In this document: positions 13,702 through 21,763 of the stretch, in pieces | Layout: the number at the start of each line of letters is the position of its first letter | How positions within the stretch are numbered: position 1 is the first letter of the stretch | Virus record (IMG/VR): IMGVR_UViG_3300050015_000091 | Location: 1 to 32,557 of that record | DNA length: 32,557 nt | Source of the DNA: a virus | Direction: 5' to 3' (one strand) | The notes under the pieces: generated by a model | What the model saw: only the letters and a program-made list of their open reading frames with translations | What the model was told of the DNA's origin: nothing | Databases searched by the model: none | Program-made: the position numbers and the translations under genes

Positions 13702-14016
13702 ATGCCACCTTATGTTCACACTTGCGACATTTATAGAATGACAACTGTCAATGGACAGGGTATTTCAAAGACTATGCAGAAAATAGCCACTGCAGTTGCT
13801 TGCACTGTTACGCCAATGGACAACCAAAGCACAATTGACAATGGTTGGGAGTGGGGGCAGGGCTATGAAGCGTTCTTTGACCCTACTGTTGACATCAAAA
13901 AGGGTGATAAATTGGTAGTAAATAGCCTAAATATCATCATTCAAGGCATAAAAGACTACGTTGGTATGCCGAAACTATCACACAAACAGGCAATTTGCCA
14001 AAGAGATGACGCATAA
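13702..14016 (+). CDS. Head-tail stopper (SPP1 gp16-like)
   Basis: A protein of 104 residues, apparently beta-rich, with YRMTTVNGQGISKT, VACTVTPMDNQST, GYEAFFDPTVDIKKGDKLVV and a final IIIQGIKDYV. This is the pattern of phage head-closure or stopper proteins (SPP1 gp16 and HK97 gp9-like), which close the DNA channel until infection. It is two bases behind the adaptor and overlaps the next gene by one base (TAATG). Assignment combines sequence pattern with the very conserved gene order. Confidence 0.75.
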   Translation: MPPYVHTCDIYRMTTVNGQGISKTMQKIATAVACTVTPMDNQSTIDNGWEWGQGYEAFFDPTVDIKKGDKLVVNSLNIIIQGIKDYVGMPKLSHKQAICQRDDA

Positions 14017-14486
14017 TGAGTGGTGAAGTCCAAATCAAGATTGATGACAGTGCTATACGTGCCATGTTTGACAAAGCACCAGAGGAAACACAGAAAACTG
14101 TTCACAATCTACTTGAAAAAAGTGGCATTGAGACAATGGCAATCATGCGGTTAGTCGCACCTGTTGGTGTAACTGGTGATATGCGTCGCAGCGCACACTA
14201 TATATTCAGGAATAAGGAAGAAGTCATCATTGAGCCAACTGCATTATACGCACCATACGTTGAGTTTGGTACAAAGCCACATTGGACATCAATCAAACCT
14301 GGGACTGCGTTGTATAAGTGGGCAATGCAAAAGGGCATACCACCATTCGCCCTACAGCGTTCAATTGCTAAAAAGGGTACAAAGGCGCACCCATTTATTC
14401 AACCGACCTATGACGAGGCTGAACCAGTAGTGCAGTCTATATTCAATGATGGTATTATGGACTTAGCGAGGCGACTAAATGGGTAA
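14016..14486 (+). CDS. Tail completion/neck protein (HK97 gp10-like)
   Basis: The region from TMAIMRLVAPVGVTGDMRRS through APYVEFGTKPHW to KAHPFIQPTYDEA contains the hallmarks of the HK97 gp10 family (V-x-T-G-x-x-R-x-S, Y-x-x-x-V-E-F-G-T, P-x-P-F-x-x-P). This protein sits at the neck and finishes the tail. A Lys/Trp-rich insert (HWTSIKPGTALYKWAMQKGIPP) is often seen in phages of Gram-positive hosts. It overlaps the next gene by eight bases. Confidence 0.85.
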   Translation: MSGEVQIKIDDSAIRAMFDKAPEETQKTVHNLLEKSGIETMAIMRLVAPVGVTGDMRRSAHYIFRNKEEVIIEPTALYAPYVEFGTKPHWTSIKPGTALYKWAMQKGIPPFALQRSIAKKGTKAHPFIQPTYDEAEPVVQSIFNDGIMDLARRLNG

Positions 14487-14919
14487 AGCAAAAGACATCA
14501 AGAACGCAATCATTACCAAACTGACAGCAATGCCAGCCTTAAGTGATGGTACAAAGTTGAAGTCTATTCTTGACAATACACGTGGTGCATTTGAGGGCTA
14601 CCCTGCTGCTCAACTTCTACCGCTAAACCTTGTCAATGATACGTTGGCAAATCATCAACAGCAACGCACCAGTGGTTACGTCATTTTACTGCACATACCA
14701 ATGGAAGATACTGCTGAAACTGAAAGCCAAGCCTACGATATTATGTATGACCTTGTTGACCAGATAACAGATACATTGGACACTGGAAGTTTTGATTTAG
14801 GTGTTGGCGCATTGTTTCTTGAAACCACTCTTGCTGATTGGCAAGTGGCAACAATGAAAAATGGTGTTACACTATTAGTCAGACTAGATATAAAAGTAAT
14901 GTACACAAAAGATGTGTAA
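14479..14919 (+). CDS. Tail terminator protein
   Basis: By position (after the gp10-like protein and before the tail-tube gene) and by its alpha/beta pattern with the segment GYVILLHIPMEDTAETESQA and a final beta hairpin (GVTLLVRLDIKVMY), this is the tail terminator that caps the growing tube and fixes its length with the tape measure. Its 146 residues are typical. The sequence match alone is weak, so most of the support is gene order. Confidence 0.7.
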   Translation: MGKAKDIKNAIITKLTAMPALSDGTKLKSILDNTRGAFEGYPAAQLLPLNLVNDTLANHQQQRTSGYVILLHIPMEDTAETESQAYDIMYDLVDQITDTLDTGSFDLGVGALFLETTLADWQVATMKNGVTLLVRLDIKVMYTKDV

Positions 14920-14930
14920 TGAGGTAGAAT
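14902..14930 (+). promoter_or_regulatory. Weak promoter TACACA-N17-TAGAAT
   Basis: The -10 TAGAAT (14925-14930) matches that of the 28870 promoter. The -35 TACACA is four of six. The ATG at 14937 begins only seven bases after the -10, so a transcript from here would be leaderless or nearly so. Confidence 0.35.
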
Positions 14931-14936
14931 AAAGCT

Positions 14937-15125
14937 ATGGACGAAAACATCACCAAGACCCCAGAGGAACAAGGCAAAAAGGCTATTGCTAATAAAGTCA
15001 TAACTCCCAAAAGGCGTTACTTCTTCCCAGACATGAACAAATCAGTTGAGATTGAAATCGGTGATGACGATAGCAAAAATATGGCTAAGGCTATTGCCGA
15101 AGCGGAAAAGGAGAATAAATCATGA
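14937..15125 (+). CDS. Small charged protein before the tail tube gene (62 aa)
   Basis: It starts MDENITKTPEEQGKKAIANK and has a segment KRRYFFPDMNKSVEIEIGDD that resembles short phage proteins in which a Y-F-F-P-like strand precedes a helix. Its end overlaps the tail-tube start (ATGA). Similar short genes lie just before major tail proteins in other siphoviruses, where their role is unclear. A GAGG at 14921-14924 lies 12 bases from the start, and a promoter may overlap it. Confidence 0.65.
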   Translation: MDENITKTPEEQGKKAIANKVITPKRRYFFPDMNKSVEIEIGDDDSKNMAKAIAEAEKENKS

Positions 15126-16108
15126 GTGGAAACTTTATTGGACGCAGAGTAGCTGTTGGTGTTGGTGTTGAAACAGTACGTGGTACAGCCGTCGCACCTG
15201 CATATTGGATACGACATTTATCATTGGACTTTTCACAGAAAGCCAAGAAAATACAGAACGTCAGTGCAATGAACCGCATGGAAGAAGTCAATGGCGCAGC
15301 TCTAACAGAGCAATGGGCAGATGGCAAACTTGAGGGTAAAGTTGGTGATTTCAGTATTGGCTATTTATTGCTAAATATGTTTGGCTCAGTATCAAGTGCT
15401 GCTGAAATTGCACCAAATGCACTAGCATTTGACCACACATTCACGATTGCGCAGACAAACACTCCACCAACAATGACAATTGTTCGTACAGACGCAAACT
15501 CCAATAGGCGGCACGCTTTTGGAACACTGAAAAATCTTGAAATTAACTGTGGCGTTGGCGAATACGTCAAAGTCAATGGTGAATTGGTTGCTCTTAAAGG
15601 CACAACTGGCATAGATACGGTTGCATTTATACAAGAAAATGAGTTTACAAGTAAGCACATCAGTGCCAAAATCGCTGCTGACCTTGCAAGTATCCCTGGC
15701 GCAACCGATATCAAAGCAAGCAACTTGAAACTAAAGATTGACCGCAAAGCAGAACCTTACTTCGCATTCAATAGCACAGACCCAGCAAACGTATTTGTTG
15801 GCAGCTATGCAATCAGTGGTGAAATAACATTAACCTATGATGATACTGTTTACGAAGACCTATTCACAACCAACGCAACCAAGTATATGCAAATTGCTAT
15901 CACGAATACTGATGTAGTGCTTGCCACAAGTGCAAACCCTAAATTAGTGTTCAATATCCCACAGGCACGTATTTCTGATTGGGGCATGAGCAATGACTTG
16001 GACAAAGTTATTGAGCAGACTGTATCATTCACAGCAGAGTTCAATGTTACCGCTTCTGCTGCTATCACAGCCGTTCTGACCAACGTGAAAACAAATTACA
16101 CATCTTAG
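15122..16108 (+). CDS. Major tail (tube) protein
   Basis: The 328-residue protein starts GNFIGRRVAVGVGVETVRGT and has a repeated beta-sandwich pattern. The motif RRVAVGVGxETxxG with later ISGEITLTYDD is common in siphovirus tail tube proteins of Gram-positive hosts. It polymerises around the tape measure into the tail tube. It is directly followed by the chaperone gene with the frameshift site, as expected. No C-terminal Ig-like domain is evident, apart from a last strand-rich segment (about 230-328). Confidence 0.85.
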   Translation: MSGNFIGRRVAVGVGVETVRGTAVAPAYWIRHLSLDFSQKAKKIQNVSAMNRMEEVNGAALTEQWADGKLEGKVGDFSIGYLLLNMFGSVSSAAEIAPNALAFDHTFTIAQTNTPPTMTIVRTDANSNRRHAFGTLKNLEINCGVGEYVKVNGELVALKGTTGIDTVAFIQENEFTSKHISAKIAADLASIPGATDIKASNLKLKIDRKAEPYFAFNSTDPANVFVGSYAISGEITLTYDDTVYEDLFTTNATKYMQIAITNTDVVLATSANPKLVFNIPQARISDWGMSNDLDKVIEQTVSFTAEFNVTASAAITAVLTNVKTNYTS

Positions 16109-16134
16109 TAAGCAAATAAAAGGAGAACAGCACT

Positions 16135-16560
16135 ATGTCACGAACAATCGCAATTCTAAAGAAAATCAGTTTAGCTGGACTGGCTGATAATTGGGACGAA
16201 AACAGTTTCATTATCGCAAAGCCAGTGAGTTATAAAGACTACCAAGAATATACTGACCTTGATGTAAAGGCAATGGACGAAAAAGCTGGCGTGAAACTTA
16301 TGATTGACATGGTTAAATCACACTTTGTATCTGGCAAGTTACCGATATTGGCTGACAGTGGTGAGGTCACAATTGAGGACGCAGAAAAAGATGACATTGA
16401 AAATCTTGGTGTTGAAATGTTGAGCAAATTGTTTTCAGAGATTATGGGGGTGAACTACGACCCAAAAGCTATCCAGACGGCAGCGCAAGCCAACAAGATT
16501 GCGTCAACGTCCGAAAACAGTATCGAAACCTCATCGTCAGAGACAGTACCAGTGGAATAG
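16135..16560 (+). CDS. Tail assembly chaperone (gpG-like)
   Basis: ATG 16135 follows the AGGAGAACAGC leader. The 141-residue protein (MSRTIAILKKISLAGLADNW...) lies between tail tube and tape measure, appears helical, and has an acidic middle. A slippery heptamer C CCA AAA at 16461-16467 would move part of the ribosomes to the -1 frame, replacing the last 30 residues by the longer T extension. The G-type and GT-type products together coat the tape measure during tail assembly, as in lambda. Confidence 0.85.
   Translation: MSRTIAILKKISLAGLADNWDENSFIIAKPVSYKDYQEYTDLDVKAMDEKAGVKLMIDMVKSHFVSGKLPILADSGEVTIEDAEKDDIENLGVEMLSKLFSEIMGVNYDPKAIQTAAQANKIASTSENSIETSSSETVPVE
16461..16467 (+). promoter_or_regulatory. 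-1 ribosomal frameshift site C CCA AAA
   Basis: In the zero frame the codons are GAC CCA AAA GCT, so CCCAAAA is a canonical X XXY YYZ slippery heptamer. The -1 frame is open from here to TAA at 16740-16742 and covers the otherwise empty gap before the tape measure gene. Confidence 0.85.
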
Positions 16561-16742
16561 ACCAAAGAGTTGTTGACGACTTGCTGTTGGCTCGTTACAT
16601 GGAAAAACTAGGCATACCTTATCTTGTTGCGATACAAGAACCCCTTGAGGTTATTAGGCGTATGATATTCATCTGGTCGCTTGACAAAGAGCGTGATAAA
16701 CTAGAGACAAAGCGAATGGAACGAGAGAACAATCATGGCTAA
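16467..16742 (+). CDS. Tail chaperone frameshift extension (gpT-like)
   Basis: This is the -1 frame continuation, read only after slipping at CCCAAAA, so the full product is joined from 16135-16467 and 16467-16742. It encodes SYPDGSASQQDCVNVRKQYR and then a helical, conserved-looking part (LLLARYMEKLGIPY, LEVIRRMIFIWSLDKERDK). The W-S-L-D-K region and location fit T-type extensions that bind the tape measure protein. It overlaps the tape measure start by eight bases. There is no independent start with a ribosome site. Confidence 0.8.
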   Translation, partial: SYPDGSASQQDCVNVRKQYRNLIVRDSTSGIDQRVVDDLLLARYMEKLGIPYLVAIQEPLEVIRRMIFIWSLDKERDKLETKRMERENNHG

Positions 16743-18720
16743 CATTATACAAATCCTTATTTCAGCAAAAGATGAAGCAAGCGCAAAAATCAAGAGTATT
16801 GGTGATAGTTCTAAAGATAGCTTCAAAAAAATGGAAGACAGTTCAAACGCTGCTGCTGGTGCAATTGCACTGATTGGTGCTGCTGCTGTTGGCTTTGGGG
16901 CATTGGCTGTCAAAGCCTATGATGAGGGACAGGCTGCAATCGCCCAGACAAATGCAGTTTTGCAGTCAACTGGTGGCGTGGCTGGAGTAACTGGCAAACA
17001 GGTTGAGGACTTGGCTGACCACTTTAGAAACCTTACCAAATATGATGATGAGACTGTACGTGGCGCAGAAAATATGCTGTTGACATTCACAAACATTCAT
17101 AGCAACGTATTCCCAGCAACCACACAGGCAGTTCTGGATATGTCAACCGCAATGGGTACAGACCTAAAAAGCACATCAATTCAAGTGGGCAAAGCCTTAC
17201 AAGACCCTGTGTTGGGTGCAACCGCATTGCAACGTGTTGGTGTTCGTATGACCGAGAGCCAAAAAGAAACAATCAAGACAATGGTTTCACTTGGTGATAC
17301 GGCTGGTGCGCAAAAGATTATCTTAAAAGAACTATCAACTGAGTTCGGTGGTAGTGCAGAAGCAGCAGGAAAGACATTTGGCGGCCAATTGATTATTACC
17401 AAAAATCAATTGGATGAAGTCCAAAAGAGCATTGGTGGCGTGATACAAAATGCCATAACTCCGTTACTCACATCATTCAATGACTGGTTTCAAAAGGCTG
17501 GTGGTGTAAATGGAATTATGAAAACATTGGGCGAGACTTGGAAAAGAGTACAACCATATTTGCCAGTCATAGCAATCACCATTTTTTCAATGCTTATCCC
17601 AGCCTTTGTGGGGCTTGCTGTAAGCACTTGGGCTGCAATAGCACCATTGATACCATTCATAGCAGTTGGCGTGGCTGTGGGGCTTATGCTCAAAGGATTA
17701 GCCGATAAAATGGGCGGTTGGAATAACTTAATGGCTGCTGCACAACCAATTTTGAGCAGTATAGCCAGTTTCATTGGTACTGTATTCACACAAGCGTTCA
17801 CGATACTATTGCAAGTTTGGAACTTCCTAGCACCTAGCCTTATGCAGTTATGGAATGGCGTACAGCAATTATTTGGCGCGCTCATGAATCTCTGGAACGT
17901 CCTCGCGCCAGTATTACTTCCAGTGCTGCAGGCGATTGGCATAATCATTGGCGTGACGATTGTCGCCGCTATCTATATCCTTATCGCAGTATTCAATGTG
18001 GTCGCCGCCGTCATCACGACTGTTATAAACATCATTGTTGGTATAATCACATTCCTATACAACGCAATCAGTGGTTACATTGGGCTGATTGTTGGAGTAT
18101 TCAGTTACATGGGCGCAGTTATTGGTGGAATTGTGACCGCAGTGGATAGGGCAACTGGTGGCGCATTCACAAATGCTTGGAATACAGTCAAATCTGTATG
18201 GAATGGGGCGATTGGCTTCTTCAAAGGCATATTTGACACAGTTACAAGTGCTGTTGGTTCACTTGGCAAAGCAATTGGCAGTGCTGTTGGTGGCGCATTC
18301 AATGGGATTACAGGCGCAATCAAGGGCGCAATCAATGGAATGATTGATTTGGTGAATGGCGCAATTGGCGCAATCAATGATACGGCTGGAAAACTTCCAG
18401 GCGTACCAAAGATTGGCAAAATAGCACACCTATATACTGGTACAGACAATTGGGGTGGTGGTTTGGCGGTTGTTGGTGATGTTCAAGGCAAGGGTGGCGA
18501 ATTGATTAACCTACCAAAAGGTTCACAGGTGTTTAATAACGCCCAAAGCAAACAAATCATGCAGAATATGAGCAATAGCAGCAATATATCTATCAATTTG
18601 AACTACAATGGCAGAGGACAGTTTAGCCAAGGTGACGCAGTTGATATGGCGAAGCAGATACGTGACGCATTACGAGCGCAAGGCTTGGATATGACGCAAT
18701 TAGGGGCTTTGAGGGGATAA
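16735..18720 (+). CDS. Tape measure protein
   Basis: This is the longest tail gene (661 residues) with an N-terminal helical region (IQILISAKDEASAKIKSIGD), several hydrophobic segments (about residues 275-325 and 395-475) and a Gly/Ala-rich, helical C-terminal part (GAIKGAINGMIDLVNGAIGA, then LPGVPKIGKIAHLYTGTDNW). It fixes tail length and helps DNA entry into the cell. At about 1.5 angstrom per residue it predicts a tail near 100 nm. The stretch near 17868-18010 uses C/G-ending codons unlike the rest, suggesting a recombined patch. Confidence 0.93.
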   Translation: MANIIQILISAKDEASAKIKSIGDSSKDSFKKMEDSSNAAAGAIALIGAAAVGFGALAVKAYDEGQAAIAQTNAVLQSTGGVAGVTGKQVEDLADHFRNLTKYDDETVRGAENMLLTFTNIHSNVFPATTQAVLDMSTAMGTDLKSTSIQVGKALQDPVLGATALQRVGVRMTESQKETIKTMVSLGDTAGAQKIILKELSTEFGGSAEAAGKTFGGQLIITKNQLDEVQKSIGGVIQNAITPLLTSFNDWFQKAGGVNGIMKTLGETWKRVQPYLPVIAITIFSMLIPAFVGLAVSTWAAIAPLIPFIAVGVAVGLMLKGLADKMGGWNNLMAAAQPILSSIASFIGTVFTQAFTILLQVWNFLAPSLMQLWNGVQQLFGALMNLWNVLAPVLLPVLQAIGIIIGVTIVAAIYILIAVFNVVAAVITTVINIIVGIITFLYNAISGYIGLIVGVFSYMGAVIGGIVTAVDRATGGAFTNAWNTVKSVWNGAIGFFKGIFDTVTSAVGSLGKAIGSAVGGAFNGITGAIKGAINGMIDLVNGAIGAINDTAGKLPGVPKIGKIAHLYTGTDNWGGGLAVVGDVQGKGGELINLPKGSQVFNNAQSKQIMQNMSNSSNISINLNYNGRGQFSQGDAVDMAKQIRDALRAQGLDMTQLGALRG

Positions 18721-18722
18721 TT

Positions 18723-19073
18723 ATGGCAATACAAATAAATAGCACATCAATCAAACAGCCAAATGCCGATGGACTTATTGAGGAATACGCAAACTATGAA
18801 ACAACCCAAGTGGCAATCAATGGTGGCAAACAGCGTACTCGTGCAGGACAAAAAAAGTATGCCACTCTGAATTGGAATGGTTGCAACATCGCAGAATACC
18901 AACAATTGAACACCCTATTGAATAGTGGCGCAGCGGTGTTATATTACAATGACACGACAAACAAGCCAACAGGTATATTCACATTTACTGGCTTACCAAC
19001 ATTCAAGAGCAATTCATATTGGAGAGGCGCAAGTTTATTGGTTGATTGTAGCGTAACTATTGAGGAAGTATAA
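18723..19073 (+). CDS. Tail protein behind tape measure (116 aa)
   Basis: It follows the tape measure gene by two bases and precedes the tail hub-like gene by two bases. The predicted beta-rich protein (INSTSIKQPNADGLIEEYAN, then QRTRAGQKKYATLNWNGCNI, LLVDCSVTIEEV) is in the place of a distal tail protein, though shorter than usual Dit proteins. The R-x-x-x-G-x-x-x-x-x-T-L-x-W pattern recalls small tail proteins in other siphoviruses. The role is inferred from gene order. Confidence 0.65.
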   Translation: MAIQINSTSIKQPNADGLIEEYANYETTQVAINGGKQRTRAGQKKYATLNWNGCNIAEYQQLNTLLNSGAAVLYYNDTTNKPTGIFTFTGLPTFKSNSYWRGASLLVDCSVTIEEV

Positions 19074-19075
19074 TC

Positions 19076-20659
19076 ATGCAAACAGTCAGTAGTGCATTCT
19101 TGACATCAACCGCAGCAGCCTCAAAGAAAATAGGTGTAGGCGTTTTGATTGCATGGCAAAAGGCTATCAACTCAACGTATAGCTTTTTCACAATTGGGCA
19201 AAGCAAAATCGGTGGCGCAGATATGATTAAGGGCGCAGGTGGCAGTGTCACATTCTTTGACAAGTATCAATACAACAATGAAACCGCAAATGTTGCCAGT
19301 TTTAGCATAACTCGTAATACCAGCAGTCTACCTTGGGGCGTTATTATGGCGCAAGCCAATATCAAACTGTTGAACTCCACTAATAGATACACGCCAAAAT
19401 ATGATGGCACAATTGGTAACTACATTTTGCCAGATAGACCAGTCAAATTGAGTGTTGGGCTAGACGATGAATATGTTAGTCTTTTCACTGGTTACACTGA
19501 TTTGCCAATGAGCAGTATCAACAGCCGAGAAACGACTATAACCGCATGGGACGCATTGAAGTTCTTGAGTAATAAGAAAAGCGCACTGCAGGTGTTTGTG
19601 AACACACGAGCCGACCAGATTATCATTGCACTATTGCAAGAACAGGGCTTTGTTGCAGGGCAATATAACATTGAAAGTAGTTTACAGCAGAACATTGGCT
19701 ATTTAATGGTACAGGACAAAATAATTACTGATATTTTCAAAGATATTTGCGAGGCCGAGGGCGCGCTAATGTTTGTTGACGAAAACGGCATTATACAATT
19801 TTGGAACAGGCTACATTTGAACAGCAATAGCACAAGCCGTTGGACATTCAATTATAGCAACATGACTGATATAAATTGGGACACAACCCCAATCGTCAAT
19901 GACGCAATAGTGACCGCCAAACCACTGAAACAAGTCGCATTCAACAAACTCTGGGAAAGTGGACAGATTTATACGATACCACCAAGTGGAACGCTTGATA
20001 TTTTTGCTGATTTCAGAGATGACGTTGGCAGTTACCCAGCAATTAGCGTTGTAACACCAGTAAACGTGTCTACAGCAGTAACTAGCAGCTATCAGACTAA
20101 CTATGACAGCGATGGAACTGGCAGTGACGCTAGTGGTGTTATGTCACTTAGCAGCGTGTACTTATTCGGTGAACGATACCGAATGACATTTGCAAATAGC
20201 AGTGGTGTGAATGTCTACGTCACGAAAATACAGCTTTATGGCACACCAGCCAAAGTCCAGGTGATTGATAGCAAAGAGCAAACTGACGCAACCAGTATAT
20301 TGAACTATGGCATTAACCCAGACAACAGTGGGCAAGTCATTACAATCAACAATGATTTGGTTCAAGACGCAAGTACCGCCAACTCACTCGCCTATATTTA
20401 TGTGAAGTTATTTAGCGCACCAATGCAGCGCATAAAAGCCACTGTTTTTGGCGTGCCACATTTGCAATTAGGTGACTTCGTGACTGTCACTGAGGAAACT
20501 ACTAGCCAATCATTGAACATGACGATTGTTGGCAATAATATCAGTGTTGATAAAAATGGCTCACTCAAGCAGGAATTAGATTTTGAACAACGTGGCACAT
20601 ACCAGTATTTCACTATTGGCGTGAGCAAAATTGGCGGTTCAGATTACATTGCACCATAA
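19076..20659 (+). CDS. Tail-tip hub/baseplate protein (Tal-like)
   Basis: This 527-residue protein has the pattern of phage tail hub proteins: YILPDRPVKLSVGLDDEYVSLFTGYTD (near 120-150), TTITAWDALKFLSNKK, ADQIIIALLQEQGFVAGQYN, and VQDKIITDIFKDICEAEGALMFVDENGIIQFWNR. These are features of gp27-like proteins in siphoviruses. A short segment near the N-terminus, FTIGQSKIGGADMI, recurs at the extreme C-terminus as FTIGVSKIGGSDYI. It forms the tail tip that contacts the cell and probably recruits the appendage proteins encoded next. Confidence 0.8.
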   Translation: MQTVSSAFLTSTAAASKKIGVGVLIAWQKAINSTYSFFTIGQSKIGGADMIKGAGGSVTFFDKYQYNNETANVASFSITRNTSSLPWGVIMAQANIKLLNSTNRYTPKYDGTIGNYILPDRPVKLSVGLDDEYVSLFTGYTDLPMSSINSRETTITAWDALKFLSNKKSALQVFVNTRADQIIIALLQEQGFVAGQYNIESSLQQNIGYLMVQDKIITDIFKDICEAEGALMFVDENGIIQFWNRLHLNSNSTSRWTFNYSNMTDINWDTTPIVNDAIVTAKPLKQVAFNKLWESGQIYTIPPSGTLDIFADFRDDVGSYPAISVVTPVNVSTAVTSSYQTNYDSDGTGSDASGVMSLSSVYLFGERYRMTFANSSGVNVYVTKIQLYGTPAKVQVIDSKEQTDATSILNYGINPDNSGQVITINNDLVQDASTANSLAYIYVKLFSAPMQRIKATVFGVPHLQLGDFVTVTEETTSQSLNMTIVGNNISVDKNGSLKQELDFEQRGTYQYFTIGVSKIGGSDYIAP

Positions 20660-20677
20660 GAAGTAATGATATACAAT
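20649..20677 (+). promoter_or_regulatory. Promoter TTGCAC-N17-TACAAT
   Basis: TTGCAC (20649-20654) overlaps the end of the hub gene, and TACAAT lies 17 bases downstream at 20672-20677. TGATATACA in the same place is an alternative extended -10. It would drive the appendage genes from 20697. Confidence 0.6.
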
Positions 20678-20696
20678 AACCACATAGGAGTTAGAA

Positions 20697-21203
20697 ATGA
20701 CTAAAGCAAAATACCCACAAGACGCTGATGAAATAAAAAAAATGCTAGATTATTATGCTGCGAATAATGGCGAAGTTTATAGTCTAACCTGTTTGAATTG
20801 CAAAAGAGTGATAGCGGTTGAAATCGCACCAGTCAAAGCCGATGGAATTGTGCTTGAAAAGGGTAGAACGCTATATACAGTTGGTGATTTATGTTTGAGT
20901 GTTAGGCGCAGAGAAGATTTGAATGAATTAGGGCAAAATATGTATGGTTATCAATGCACCTGTGGAAACAACACTATACTAGCCAAGATTGAAAAAGGTG
21001 AAGTTGCTGAACGTACTATCGTTATGGGCGCAGAGGGAATTGTCAAAGATAGTGGCGCAATCGCAGCCAGCAGTCCTTACGAACTAGCTCAAGTTCAAGA
21101 GAAAATCAAGCAAAAACAGGCAGACAGCAAAGCAAAAGCTGATTATGAACCTGATGGCAACAAAGAACGATTTGAAACATTTGTATTAGAGAGGGTAAAA
21201 TAA
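20697..21203 (+). CDS. Zinc-binding hypothetical protein (168 aa)
   Basis: The start follows ATAGGAGTTAGAA. C32/C35 (LTCLNCKRV) and C87/C89 (YQCTCGNN) form a likely zinc site in the N-terminal domain, and the C-terminus is a Lys/Gln-rich helix (SPYELAQVQEKIKQKQAD) ending in ERFETFVLERVK. The final R-x-E-T-F-x-x-E-R pattern recalls other phage proteins in tail regions, but I cannot name the family. It lies between the tail hub and the appendage genes, so it may be structural or an assembly factor. Confidence 0.65.
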   Translation: MTKAKYPQDADEIKKMLDYYAANNGEVYSLTCLNCKRVIAVEIAPVKADGIVLEKGRTLYTVGDLCLSVRRREDLNELGQNMYGYQCTCGNNTILAKIEKGEVAERTIVMGAEGIVKDSGAIAASSPYELAQVQEKIKQKQADSKAKADYEPDGNKERFETFVLERVK

Positions 21204-21204
21204 T

Positions 21205-21753
21205 ATGGCAAGTAGCGGCTACACAGCCATTGTATTTGTGGCTAACGAACAACCAACCACAGCTAAATGGAACTTAATAGGCAGTAACGATAGTAGTTTT
21301 AACTTAGGTACTGGACTTGAGGACAGCGTAATTATTAACCGACACCTTGCAACAAAGGCAGCAACACCAGATAAACTAGATACACCATACCAGCAATTAA
21401 GCTACTTTTTTAACCCAGCATTTACAGGTACAAGCGCGGGTGCAGCCGATATTACAGGCATGACCAAAAGTATAACTACCAAAGGTGGTGGCTTATTGGT
21501 ATTTTTCTGTTTACCTATTAAGGTTAGTACGAATACGGCAACCATTTACCTTGTAGTAGACGGTATAGTAAAAGGTACTTTTCAGACAAGTACGCTAACT
21601 ACCTTGTACATACCAAACCTTATGAAAGTTGATAGCCTAAGCGCGGGCGCGCACACAGTTAAATTACAGTATTCTATACCTGGCGGCGCTACCTTTACTT
21701 GCCAGATTTACGAAAGCGGCGTAATGACTTTAGTAGAAACAGGTAACACATAG
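21205..21753 (+). CDS. Phage appendage protein with NEQPTTAKWN motif
   Basis: The N-terminus (SGYTAIVFVANEQPTTAKWN, then LIGSNDSSFNLGTGLED) matches a recurrent segment in tail and appendage proteins, in which a V-x-x-E-x-P-T-x-x-K-W-N core precedes a variable binding domain. The C-terminal half (residues 65-182) looks like a beta sandwich. It is likely a receptor-binding or fibre-type protein. Its codon use differs somewhat from that of the neighbours (more GCG/CGC runs, as near 21645), consistent with exchange between phages. Confidence 0.65.
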   Translation: MASSGYTAIVFVANEQPTTAKWNLIGSNDSSFNLGTGLEDSVIINRHLATKAATPDKLDTPYQQLSYFFNPAFTGTSAGAADITGMTKSITTKGGGLLVFFCLPIKVSTNTATIYLVVDGIVKGTFQTSTLTTLYIPNLMKVDSLSAGAHTVKLQYSIPGGATFTCQIYESGVMTLVETGNT

Positions 21754-21763
21754 GGGTTAAACA

